From contig CAMDZD010000002.1 of NCBI GenBank assembly GCA_945910815.1, forward strand, positions 62,001-126,000: a stretch of 64,000 bases of DNA, written 5' to 3'. The translations under genes were made by a program, and so were the position numbers. Below the pieces are notes generated by a model that had not been told where the DNA came from, ran no database searches, and was given only the letters and a program-made list of their open reading frames with translations. The stretch's first letter is position 1. Each line of letters opens with the position of its first letter. Positions 30,729 through 39,238 of the stretch are shown one piece after another. Origin of the DNA: an uncultured Clostridia bacterium (GTDB lineage: Bacteria > Bacillota > Clostridia > Oscillospirales > Ruminococcaceae).

Positions 30729-30793
30729 AAAAAATCGTTCCAATCAAAAGTTTTTTTATTTATTATATCATAAATTCTGCATATATTCAAGTA

Positions 30794-30821
30794 CGGGCGA
30801 TTTTTTTATAAAAACCGCCCG
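30794..30821 (-). terminator. Putative terminator hairpin CGGGCG/CGCCCG after the cobalamin cluster
   Basis: Inverted repeat with an AT-rich loop between 30829..31272 and 28179..30728 (minus strand). Confidence 0.55.
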
Positions 30822-30828
30822 CAGTAAT

Positions 30829-31272
30829 TTACAGAAATTTTCGCATATTCGCCATAAGATTTTCTTCAATGCTTATTAGTTTTTTTGCCATATTCTTTGA
30901 TTTTTCATCAGCAGATTTATACTGATTCAGATATTTGTAAAGCGATTTCACTCCCATATTACAGCCGTCTGTTATAAGGTCTGCAACAACATCATCTGAT
31001 TCATTAACAGCTAATTTCACATTTGTTTTTATCCATGACATTCCCTTAGCCATAGCACTGGGTTCCTTGCCGTCATCGTGATACTCGTTAAGAAGTTCAA
31101 GAAGATTATTTTTTATTTTCTCGTGTTCCTCAAGGCTTTTCAGCAATGCACTTTTAAGCTCATGATTTTCAGTATATTCAAGAACATCATTAATTGCTGA
31201 TACGCCCATTTTAATCCCTGCATCACATTCACGGAGCAGTCTTATAGTATCCTGTTCAATCAAATTAATCAC
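30829..31272 (-). CDS. Uncharacterised helical (ferritin-like/DUF2383-like) protein at the end of the cobalamin cluster
   Basis: 147 aa, amphipathic helices MINLIEQDTIRLLRECDAGIKMGVSAINDVLEYTENHELKSALLKSLEEHEKIK; start overlaps the end of cbiP. Confidence 0.6.
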   Translation of the reverse strand: MINLIEQDTIRLLRECDAGIKMGVSAINDVLEYTENHELKSALLKSLEEHEKIKNNLLELLNEYHDDGKEPSAMAKGMSWIKTNVKLAVNESDDVVADLITDGCNMGVKSLYKYLNQYKSADEKSKNMAKKLISIEENLMANMRKFL

Positions 31273-32770
31273 CTTCCGGTGATATTATATCCGTTCCCTC
31301 ACGGATTATTCTGTATATAAGATTCATATCAATATTTCTGCGGACTTCATCGGCAAGAATATCATACTGCATATTTTTATATTCCGAACGTGATATTTTT
31401 TCTGTATCATTATATTCGAGATTTTTAAGCTGATACAGTTTTTTTACTATTCCGCATGATATTTCCGGACTGTCAAAAATTCCGTGAATATAACAGCCGT
31501 ATATATTATTTCTGTATGCACCGTGATTTTCTCCGCCGTATTCAAGAAAAGTTTTTTCATTTGAAAAGGTTCTGCCCATGTGTATTTCGTAACCCTCAAA
31601 ATCCAGACCGTTCAGAACCGAAAAAACTCCGCCTATATCCGAAATAATTCCGCTTGTCTGCGTCTGTTTCTTATCGGGATAAAATACTGTTGAAATATCA
31701 AGAAGTTCCATTCCGCTGATTTCTCCTCCGCCCTCCGTATTATACGGGTCTGAAATCTTTTTGCCGAGTATCTGAAAGCCACCGCATATTCCGAATATCG
31801 GTGTTCCCGATGATACAAGCCTTTTTATTTTACATTCAAAACCGCTTTCACGTAAAAATTTCATATCGGATATTGTGCTTTTAGTCCCCGGAATTATTAT
31901 CAAATCGGGTGATTTAAGATTTTCGGGCTTTGATATATATTTAACGCTTACTCCTTCATACTGCGAAAACACATTGAAATCCGTAAAATTTGAAATTCTC
32001 GGAAGTTTTATGACTGCTATTTCTATAATTGCGGTTTCATTGTTTTCAAAGCGTCCGGAAAGGCTGTCCTCATCATCAATATCACAGTTTATATACGGAA
32101 TTACTCCCGCTACCGGCTTACCGCTTTTTTCCTCAAGTATATCACAGCCACTCTGAAATATATTTTTGTCGCCACGGAATTTATTTACTATCAAGGCTTT
32201 TATCATATTCTGTTCGGATTTTTCAAGAAGATTAACAGTTCCGATAAGCTGTGCAAAAATGCCTCCCCTGTCAATATCCCCGACAAGCAGAACGGGAGAT
32301 TTCGCAAGCTTTGCCATACCCATATTGACTATATCATCGGATTTCAGATTAAGCTCTGCCGGACTTCCTGCACCTTCTATTATAATTATATCGCATTTTT
32401 TTTCAAGTTCGTGATAAGCTTTCATAATATCCGGAATAAAATCCCTTTTGCGTTTAAAATACTCTGAAGCACTCATATTTCCGAAAGGTTTGCCATTAAG
32501 TATTATCTGCGAACCAATATCCGTTGTAGGCTTTAATAATATCGGATTCATCAGGGCATCTGGTTCAATTCCGCAAGCCTCTGCCTGTACAGCCTGAGCT
32601 CTGCCCATTTCAAGACCGTTTTTCGTAATATACGAATTAAGTGCCATATTCTGCGACTTGAAAGGCATACACTTATAGCCGTCCTGTGTCAGTATTCTGC
32701 ATAATGCCGTAACAATAAGGCTTTTCCCTGCACTTGACATAGTTCCCTGTATCATTAAAGATTTAGCCAT
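31265..32770 (-). CDS. cbiP: Cobyric acid synthase
   Basis: MIQGTMSSAGKSLIVTALCRILTQDGY, FKSQNMALNSYIT, ARAQAVQAEAC-like GRAQAVQAEACGIEPD, GATase GICGGFQILG. Confidence 0.96.
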   Translation of the reverse strand: MAKSLMIQGTMSSAGKSLIVTALCRILTQDGYKCMPFKSQNMALNSYITKNGLEMGRAQAVQAEACGIEPDALMNPILLKPTTDIGSQIILNGKPFGNMSASEYFKRKRDFIPDIMKAYHELEKKCDIIIIEGAGSPAELNLKSDDIVNMGMAKLAKSPVLLVGDIDRGGIFAQLIGTVNLLEKSEQNMIKALIVNKFRGDKNIFQSGCDILEEKSGKPVAGVIPYINCDIDDEDSLSGRFENNETAIIEIAVIKLPRISNFTDFNVFSQYEGVSVKYISKPENLKSPDLIIIPGTKSTISDMKFLRESGFECKIKRLVSSGTPIFGICGGFQILGKKISDPYNTEGGGEISGMELLDISTVFYPDKKQTQTSGIISDIGGVFSVLNGLDFEGYEIHMGRTFSNEKTFLEYGGENHGAYRNNIYGCYIHGIFDSPEISCGIVKKLYQLKNLEYNDTEKISRSEYKNMQYDILADEVRRNIDMNLIYRIIREGTDIISPEGD

Positions 32771-33749
32771 TGAAAATATCCTCCAGAGCTTTTATAAGTA
32801 TTTCGTTTTCCCTGTGAGTCCTTACGGCAATACGAAAGTAATTTTTTCCGAGTCCTTCAAAGTTTTCGCAGTTCCTGATTTTTATTTTCCTTTCCGCAAG
32901 AAGTCTGTCAATTGGCTTTTCAGTATAAAGCAGTATGAAATTGGTTTCGGATTTATATGCTTTTATTCCTATTCTTTTAAGATTTTTAAAAAGAAATCTT
33001 CTTTCGGTTTCTATAAAAGATACAGTACGGCTTATATAATCAGTTTCCTTAAGTGCCTGTATTCCTGCAAGCTGTGCCGGAACTGATACATTCCAGCACT
33101 GTCCCGAATATTTTACCTTTTCGGCAAGCTCCTTATCACCGAAAAGTGCATACCCTAAACGCAGTCCTGCCATAGCGTATATTTTTGTAAAAGCCTTGAG
33201 AATAATTACTCTGTTATTCATAAAATTAAAAATGCTTTTGCTCCTGCCGTCCCTTACAAAATCAAGAAAACATTCATCGCATAGAAAGTATATGTTTTTT
33301 TTAATGCAGATATCGGAAATTGTTTTCATAATCTCTGTATTTAATGTCAGTCCCGTGGGATTATTCGGATTTCCGAGTATAACTATATCCGCATTATGAG
33401 AAAATTCTGACGTTATTTTGCAGTTATATTCAGATAATGCTTTTTCGTATTCGATGAATGACGGTTCTTCTACAAAAGCTTTCTGCGGTCTGATTACGGA
33501 TATTATCCTGTAAATCAAATCTGATGCACCGTTTCCGCATACTATATTTTCAGCAGGAAAATTTTCGTATTCCGATATTGCAGAAACAAGCCTTTCGGAA
33601 TACGGTTCGGGATAGCTTTCACACATATCAACTGATTTCAATACAGCTTTTCTTACATTTTCCGGCATACCAAGCGGATTTATATTTGCCGAAAAATCAT
33701 ATTCTGTATCATCGGAATATATATTTCCGCCGTGTTCATACTTTTTCAA
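32763..33749 (-). CDS. cobD: Threonine-phosphate decarboxylase / aminotransferase class I (CobD-like)
   Basis: EHGGNIY...FSANINPLGMPENVRKAV, NPNNPTG, CDECFLDF, LKAFTKIYAMAGLRLGYALF. Confidence 0.88.
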   Translation of the reverse strand: MKKYEHGGNIYSDDTEYDFSANINPLGMPENVRKAVLKSVDMCESYPEPYSERLVSAISEYENFPAENIVCGNGASDLIYRIISVIRPQKAFVEEPSFIEYEKALSEYNCKITSEFSHNADIVILGNPNNPTGLTLNTEIMKTISDICIKKNIYFLCDECFLDFVRDGRSKSIFNFMNNRVIILKAFTKIYAMAGLRLGYALFGDKELAEKVKYSGQCWNVSVPAQLAGIQALKETDYISRTVSFIETERRFLFKNLKRIGIKAYKSETNFILLYTEKPIDRLLAERKIKIRNCENFEGLGKNYFRIAVRTHRENEILIKALEDIFNG

Positions 33750-34693
33750 AATATCACCTCAAAAATTAAAATTCTGAATATTACTGATAAAATCAGCATT
33801 AATACTGTTGTCATATACATAAGCTTATTCGCTCTGATTATGTCACCTTTTTCAACAGGTCTTGTATTATCACCTATATACGGCTTTTTGTGAAGTTTCC
33901 CGAAATAATATGCATCTCCTGCAAGACGTATATTCAAAGCTCCGGCACATACGGATTCTGTCTGTGCGGAATTGGGGCTTGCGTGCTTTAATCTGTCACG
34001 TTTCCATATTTTATATGCGGATTTCCCGTCATATTTCAGAATATACGCTGATATTATCATCAGAATTGCTGTAAGTCTTGACGGAATATAATTCAGAACA
34101 TCATCAAGCTTTGCGGAAAATCTTCCGAAATCCTTATATTTTTCGTTCCTGTATCCGACCATTGAATCCATTGTATTTGCTGACTTGTAAAAAAATCCGA
34201 GAACTGCACCTCCGAATGCCATATAAAAAATCGGTGCTGTTACTCCGTCAGAAGTATTTTCCGCAACCGTTTCAACAGTAGCTTTTATAATTCCCTCAAA
34301 ATCAAGCCTTTCGGTATCTCGTCCCACTATCATTGATACGGCTTTGCGTGACTTTTCAATATCGTTTTCCGCAAAGGTTTTATATACTTTCATACTTTCG
34401 GTTTTCAGGCATTTCGGAGCTATCAGATACCAGCACATTACCGATTCGGCAGTAATCCCCAGAATTATATTTATTTTATAACATAATAACAGTATCAGAA
34501 ACGGTACTGCCGTTGACAAAAACAAAACAGTCAGAGTCATAAAAATTCCGCCGATATATAATTTTTCCGGAAATAATTTCCGCATAAGCTTTTCAAGATT
34601 TGAAATAAGCTTTCCGATAAGCCTTACAGGGTGCGGAAAATTATAAGGGTCTCCGAATATGCAGTCAAGAATAAATCCAATTAATATGCTCAT
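33746..34693 (-). CDS. cbiB: Adenosylcobinamide-phosphate synthase
   Basis: DCIFGDPYNFPHPVRLIGKLIS, VGRDTERLDFEGIIKATVETVAENTSDGVTAPIFY, NTMDSMVGYRNEKYKDFG. Confidence 0.96.
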   Translation of the reverse strand: MSILIGFILDCIFGDPYNFPHPVRLIGKLISNLEKLMRKLFPEKLYIGGIFMTLTVLFLSTAVPFLILLLCYKINIILGITAESVMCWYLIAPKCLKTESMKVYKTFAENDIEKSRKAVSMIVGRDTERLDFEGIIKATVETVAENTSDGVTAPIFYMAFGGAVLGFFYKSANTMDSMVGYRNEKYKDFGRFSAKLDDVLNYIPSRLTAILMIISAYILKYDGKSAYKIWKRDRLKHASPNSAQTESVCAGALNIRLAGDAYYFGKLHKKPYIGDNTRPVEKGDIIRANKLMYMTTVLMLILSVIFRILIFEVIF

Positions 34694-35607
34694 ATACTCT
34701 CCCTGATTTTTAAATATTTTCCGTCAAAATCCGTGATATAGCCTCCGCCGTTCAATACCTGATAATCATAGAACGATTTTTTCGGAAATCCGTATTTTTC
34801 AAGCACCGCCATTATGACTCCTCCATGAACCACAAATGCAACAGACCTGTTATATTTTTTTATTATATCTTCAAATGCATTACAGCATCTTTTTTTAAAT
34901 ATTTTGGAACTCTCACCGTTCGGAGGTTCTGCAATACCGTCAATCCATTTTATATAATCGGGGTTTTCGCATAATTCAGAATAATTTTTGCCCTCAAAAT
35001 CTCCGAAATCAGTTTCACGCAGATTTTTATTTATAATTATTTTTTTATCGGGATATATTAATTCCGCTGTCCGAATACATCTTTTCATCGGACTTGATAC
35101 AAGAATATCACATTCGGAATAATCTTTTCCGGAAAGTTCAGCCATTCCCTCAACGCATAAATCCTCGTCAGTTCTTCCGATATAGCGTTTTTCAAGATTG
35201 CCGGCAGTTTTCCCGTGACGGATAAACACAACGGTCATAGCTTTTATAATCTGTGCAATACCGCATGACATTCTTATTACGGCAATTGATTTTTCCGCAA
35301 CCCAACAGCATAATCTACCCGTATTTTCACGCCATATTCTTTCGGATTTCTCAACGGGAACTATTCCCTCGCCTATTATATCCGCAATTATTATTATATC
35401 GGGATTTTTGTTTAAAATATCTTTTATATCGTCAATGCTGTATTTCTTAGTGAGATACTGAAAATTATAAACGCATTTCGCATTAATCAAATCATTTATA
35501 TTGCAGTTTTTACCGTTTATCATATCGGATTCCGATATACCGTAATAATTTACTGCATAATTTTTTTTACCCTGATATGCTCCTCCTGTTATCATTATCA
35601 ACAGCAT
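34690..35607 (-). CDS. cobC: Degenerate CobU-like domain fused to alpha-ribazole phosphatase (CobC, histidine phosphatase)
   Basis: N-terminal ITGGAYQGKKN...IGEGIVPVEKSERIWRENTGRLCCWVAEK (CobU-like); C-terminal VVFIRHGKTAGNLEKRYIGRTDEDL...RETDFGDFEGKNY...FVVHGGVI (phosphatase RHG, ETDFG, H). Confidence 0.88.
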   Translation of the reverse strand: MLLIMITGGAYQGKKNYAVNYYGISESDMINGKNCNINDLINAKCVYNFQYLTKKYSIDDIKDILNKNPDIIIIADIIGEGIVPVEKSERIWRENTGRLCCWVAEKSIAVIRMSCGIAQIIKAMTVVFIRHGKTAGNLEKRYIGRTDEDLCVEGMAELSGKDYSECDILVSSPMKRCIRTAELIYPDKKIIINKNLRETDFGDFEGKNYSELCENPDYIKWIDGIAEPPNGESSKIFKKRCCNAFEDIIKKYNRSVAFVVHGGVIMAVLEKYGFPKKSFYDYQVLNGGGYITDFDGKYLKIRESI

Positions 35608-36371
35608 ACACCTCTTTCAAGAATATCACATAATACAATTACTCCAAGCATTGAAATTTCACATATCTGCAAAAAATATCCTGCCAAATCTCCCGTAATT
35701 CCTCCGAATGTTTTATAAGAAAAATTTCGGTAATATACAAAACTTAAAGCCGATACAAGAAAAACTGAAATTCCGCAAAGCATATCAATATAAATCAGAA
35801 ACAGTATGCAAAAAGCATAAATTAAAATCAATGATACAAGAGTAATTTTCCTGTCGGCAGGCTCTGAAAAACCCTGAAGCGTTCCCGATTTTTTGGCACA
35901 TTTCAAAGTTACTGCACCTATTCCGCTTAATGCTCTTGATATTATGAAAATTATACCCGATGACATAAAAGCATGTTCACTGCTGATTTCCGAATACAAT
36001 CCGAACTGTATTATAAAATACGAAACAAGTCCGATTAACGCAAATGCTCCTACTCTCGAATCCTTCATAATTTCAAGCTTTCTTTCACGGTCTGCATACG
36101 AATTTTTAGCATCAAGAACATCGCAGAAGCCGTCAAGATGTATTCCGCCCGTAACAATTACAGGAATTATAACGGATACTGCCGAATATAATACTGTTCC
36201 AATCTGAAATGCATAGCAGAAAGCTCCCCATATATATTCAACAAATCCGATTATTAAACCTATCAAAGGGAAAAAGCAGAGCGAATATTTATGATTTTCC
36301 TCACTCCATTCAATTTCGGGCATTGGTATTTTTGAATACATCGCAAAAGCTGAAATCAAGGATTTAAGCAT
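35598..36371 (-). CDS. cobS: Adenosylcobinamide-GDP ribazoletransferase (cobalamin synthase)
   Basis: FAMYSKIPMPEIEW, GGIHLDGFCDVLDAKNSYADRERKLEIMKDSRVGAFA, GGITGDLAGYFLQICE; start trimmed to MLKSLISAF. Confidence 0.95.
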   Translation of the reverse strand: MLKSLISAFAMYSKIPMPEIEWSEENHKYSLCFFPLIGLIIGFVEYIWGAFCYAFQIGTVLYSAVSVIIPVIVTGGIHLDGFCDVLDAKNSYADRERKLEIMKDSRVGAFALIGLVSYFIIQFGLYSEISSEHAFMSSGIIFIISRALSGIGAVTLKCAKKSGTLQGFSEPADRKITLVSLILIYAFCILFLIYIDMLCGISVFLVSALSFVYYRNFSYKTFGGITGDLAGYFLQICEISMLGVIVLCDILERGVCC

Positions 36372-36886
36372 AGCAAATCCCCCTTTAAAACTATCGGTAT
36401 ACCATAAACGCACTCTATGACAATATCCGCAATATTTGCAATATCTGTATTTATCTGACCGAGATATTTTATATAATCAGCAGTTTCAAAGCCGTATTTC
36501 AGACCGTCACAGCCGACATTATTCGATACTATTACAAGCAGACTGCATTTTTCTGAAAGATTTTTAATTCCCGAAACTATTTTTTCAACAGGATTATATA
36601 TTCTTTCTGATGAAAACATCTCATTTGCACAGAGATTTCCCATACATTCGAGAAGAACTCCCGAATTTTCCGGAATATCAATATCATGTATATCTGTATA
36701 TTTTTCGATTGTATGAAAATTTTTGTCCTTTCGGATTCTGCGATGACGTTCAATTGCCTGTTCTGCTTCGTCGCCGTATGGTATCATAGTTGCTATATAG
36801 AATTTTTCTCCCTGAAAATTTCTGAAAAGATTTTCAGCTAATGCGGATTTTCCGCATTTTGAGCCTCCTGTAATTAATACAATCAT
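36356..36886 (-). CDS. cobU: Adenosylcobinamide kinase/adenosylcobinamide-phosphate guanylyltransferase
   Basis: ITGGSKCGKSALAE Walker A, IERHRRIRKDKNFHTIEKY, LLECMGNLCANEMF, IVSNNVGCDGLKY. Confidence 0.92.
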   Translation of the reverse strand: MIVLITGGSKCGKSALAENLFRNFQGEKFYIATMIPYGDEAEQAIERHRRIRKDKNFHTIEKYTDIHDIDIPENSGVLLECMGNLCANEMFSSERIYNPVEKIVSGIKNLSEKCSLLVIVSNNVGCDGLKYGFETADYIKYLGQINTDIANIADIVIECVYGIPIVLKGDLLCLNP

Positions 36887-37932
36887 TAAAATTCAACATA
36901 CCTTTCCATTGGAAGATTTTCAAATTTATGTGCCGAATTGTACACCGACAATGCTCCGTCAAGCATAGGAAGAAGAAGTATTCCGCCCGTACCTTCTCCG
37001 AGACAGAGTTCCGCATTGATTATCGGTTTCAGACCTATTTCGTCAAGAATCATTTTTCCCGCCGGTTCTTTTGATACATGGGAACACAGCATAAAATCTC
37101 TTGACTGCGGATTAATTCTGTATGCAAGAAGTGCCGATACAGCAGATATAACTCCGTCTATAATTACGGGTACACGATACACAGCACCTCCGAGAAACAA
37201 GCCCGTCATACCCGCTATATCAAATCCGCCGAGCTTTGAAAGAACGTCAAGGGGATTATTTATGTCGGGGGAATTTGTTTCTATGGCTTTTCTTACAGTT
37301 TCGATTTTATGCTTAAAACGTACTTCATCGAGTCCCGAACCCTTTCCCGTTACAAGCTCCGGAGCTTTTCCGAGAAGTACAGATGCCACTGCACTTGATG
37401 TCGTTGTATTGCCGATTCCCATTTCTCCGGTAACTATAATATCGGTATTTTTATTTTTCAAATCACGGACAATATCAATTCCGTATGAAATCGCCTGTTC
37501 TGTCTGCTGTAAAGTCATTGCGGATTCATGAGCTATGTTTTTAGTTCCGTATGCAATTTTTCTGTTGATTACTTTATTATTTTTTATATCGGATTTTATA
37601 CCCATATCAACTGCTATAACATCAGTATTGAATGACTGTGCCATTCTGTTTATATTTGACGTTCCTTCTGCTACTGCATTTGCGACTATTTCTGTAACTT
37701 CACTTCCCGTCTGAGTGACTCCCTCACATACAACGCCGTTATCCGCACACATTATCACTGCACATCTTTTATTTAGTTTTACATTCGGATTCCCTGTAAT
37801 TCCGGCAATCTGCATTATATATTTTTCAAGTATCCCGAGACTGTTCAGAGGCTTTGCTATACTGTTCCAGTGTTCATGGGATTTCTGCATTGCCCTGACA
37901 TCAAGACCTGATATATTTTTAATTCTGTTCAT
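36886..37932 (-). CDS. cobT: Nicotinate-nucleotide-dimethylbenzimidazole phosphoribosyltransferase
   Basis: DNGVVCEGVTQTGSEVTEIVANA, GEMGIGNTTTSSAVASVLLG, GFDIAGMTGLFLGGA, LGEGTGGILLLPMLD. Confidence 0.96.
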   Translation of the reverse strand: MNRIKNISGLDVRAMQKSHEHWNSIAKPLNSLGILEKYIMQIAGITGNPNVKLNKRCAVIMCADNGVVCEGVTQTGSEVTEIVANAVAEGTSNINRMAQSFNTDVIAVDMGIKSDIKNNKVINRKIAYGTKNIAHESAMTLQQTEQAISYGIDIVRDLKNKNTDIIVTGEMGIGNTTTSSAVASVLLGKAPELVTGKGSGLDEVRFKHKIETVRKAIETNSPDINNPLDVLSKLGGFDIAGMTGLFLGGAVYRVPVIIDGVISAVSALLAYRINPQSRDFMLCSHVSKEPAGKMILDEIGLKPIINAELCLGEGTGGILLLPMLDGALSVYNSAHKFENLPMERYVEF

Positions 37933-39238
37933 GATATTCCTTGCACTTCCTTACAAAATTTACGGCAATTTCAGTATTTGAGTAGAAATAAATATGCGGA
38001 AATCCCATATAATAATTTTCTCCCGAATGAATACATTCCCACTCTTTTCCGTTCGATTGCTTTACTGCTCTGAAATCCTTTCCGCAGTCTGTACTGTCCC
38101 AGTAGTGAAATTCATGAGCCTTGATTGATTCCCCTTTATTGCATAGGAGATTATTTTTATCAGCAATTATTTTTATATATCCGAAACGCTGTAATTTTTC
38201 GGTTCTGAAAGATTTTCCCCGAATTATTCCAACGCCCTTATATTCTCCGATATATTCATGAAGATACATAAATCCGCCACATTCCGCTATTATCGGGATA
38301 TTTTTTTCAAATGCTGATTTTATATCCGAAATTATGGATTTATTTTCAGATAATTTTTCCGCATAAAGTTCGGGATAGCCACCACTTAAAATTATTCCCG
38401 ATATATCTTCGGGCAGTTTTTCATCATCAAGCGGAGAAAAATATTTTATTTCACAGCCGAGTCTTTCAAGAATATCGATATTATCCTGATATATAAACGA
38501 AAATGCCCTATCCCTTGCAACTGCAATTTTAAGACTGCATATTTTTTTTATATTTATATCATCATATTCGGGAAAATCCATATTATCCGAAAGTCTTGAA
38601 AGCTTTGATATATCAATAGTTTTTTCGGCGGTATCTCCGAGAATATCAAGCTTTTCACGTATCTTTTCGGTATCCGATGAAAGTCCGAGATTACGGCTTT
38701 CTATTACTGCATTGCGGCAGTACGGAAGATACCCGAAAAATTCCGTATCAAGCTCATCACAAAGCGATTTTACATAATCTTTAAGGCTTTCGGGAAGTCT
38801 GTTGAATATAAATCCCTTTATATTATTTGGCTTTTTATATTCAAGAAATCCTTTCATAACTGCACCTGTTGACGTACTCATTCCCTTGCAGTCAATTACT
38901 ATAACAACGGGAATATTAAGATTCTGCGATATTTCGTAAGATGACGCTTTGCCGTTTATTCCGTCATAGAAACCCATTACTCCCTCGACTACTGATATAT
39001 CGCCCTTGCTGTTTCGGGAGAAAAGATATTTCAGCGTATTGTCATCACAGAAAAAACTGTCAAGATTATGGGATTCTATTCCTATAATTTCACGGTGAAA
39101 CATCGGGTCTATATAGTCGCAACCGCATTTGAATGATACGGGATTTATATTCTGATTTAAATACGCCTTTAATACTGCACATACAACAGATGTTTTACCG
39201 CAACCGCTGTTTGTACCCGCAATCATTAATCTTTTCAA
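37919..39238 (-). CDS. cbiA: Cobyrinate a,c-diamide synthase
   Basis: MIAGTNSGCGKTSVVCAVLKAY, KCGCDYIDPMFH, VVEGVMGFYDG, LSGGYPELYAEKLSEN, AECGGFMYL. Confidence 0.96.
   Translation of the reverse strand: MKRLMIAGTNSGCGKTSVVCAVLKAYLNQNINPVSFKCGCDYIDPMFHREIIGIESHNLDSFFCDDNTLKYLFSRNSKGDISVVEGVMGFYDGINGKASSYEISQNLNIPVVIVIDCKGMSTSTGAVMKGFLEYKKPNNIKGFIFNRLPESLKDYVKSLCDELDTEFFGYLPYCRNAVIESRNLGLSSDTEKIREKLDILGDTAEKTIDISKLSRLSDNMDFPEYDDINIKKICSLKIAVARDRAFSFIYQDNIDILERLGCEIKYFSPLDDEKLPEDISGIILSGGYPELYAEKLSENKSIISDIKSAFEKNIPIIAECGGFMYLHEYIGEYKGVGIIRGKSFRTEKLQRFGYIKIIADKNNLLCNKGESIKAHEFHYWDSTDCGKDFRAVKQSNGKEWECIHSGENYYMGFPHIYFYSNTEIAVNFVRKCKEYHEQN

Noticed and set aside
36938-37531. 197-aa plus-strand ORF overlapping cobT
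   Set aside because: Antisense shadow ORF of cobT; no recognisable motif, and cobT motifs are unambiguous.
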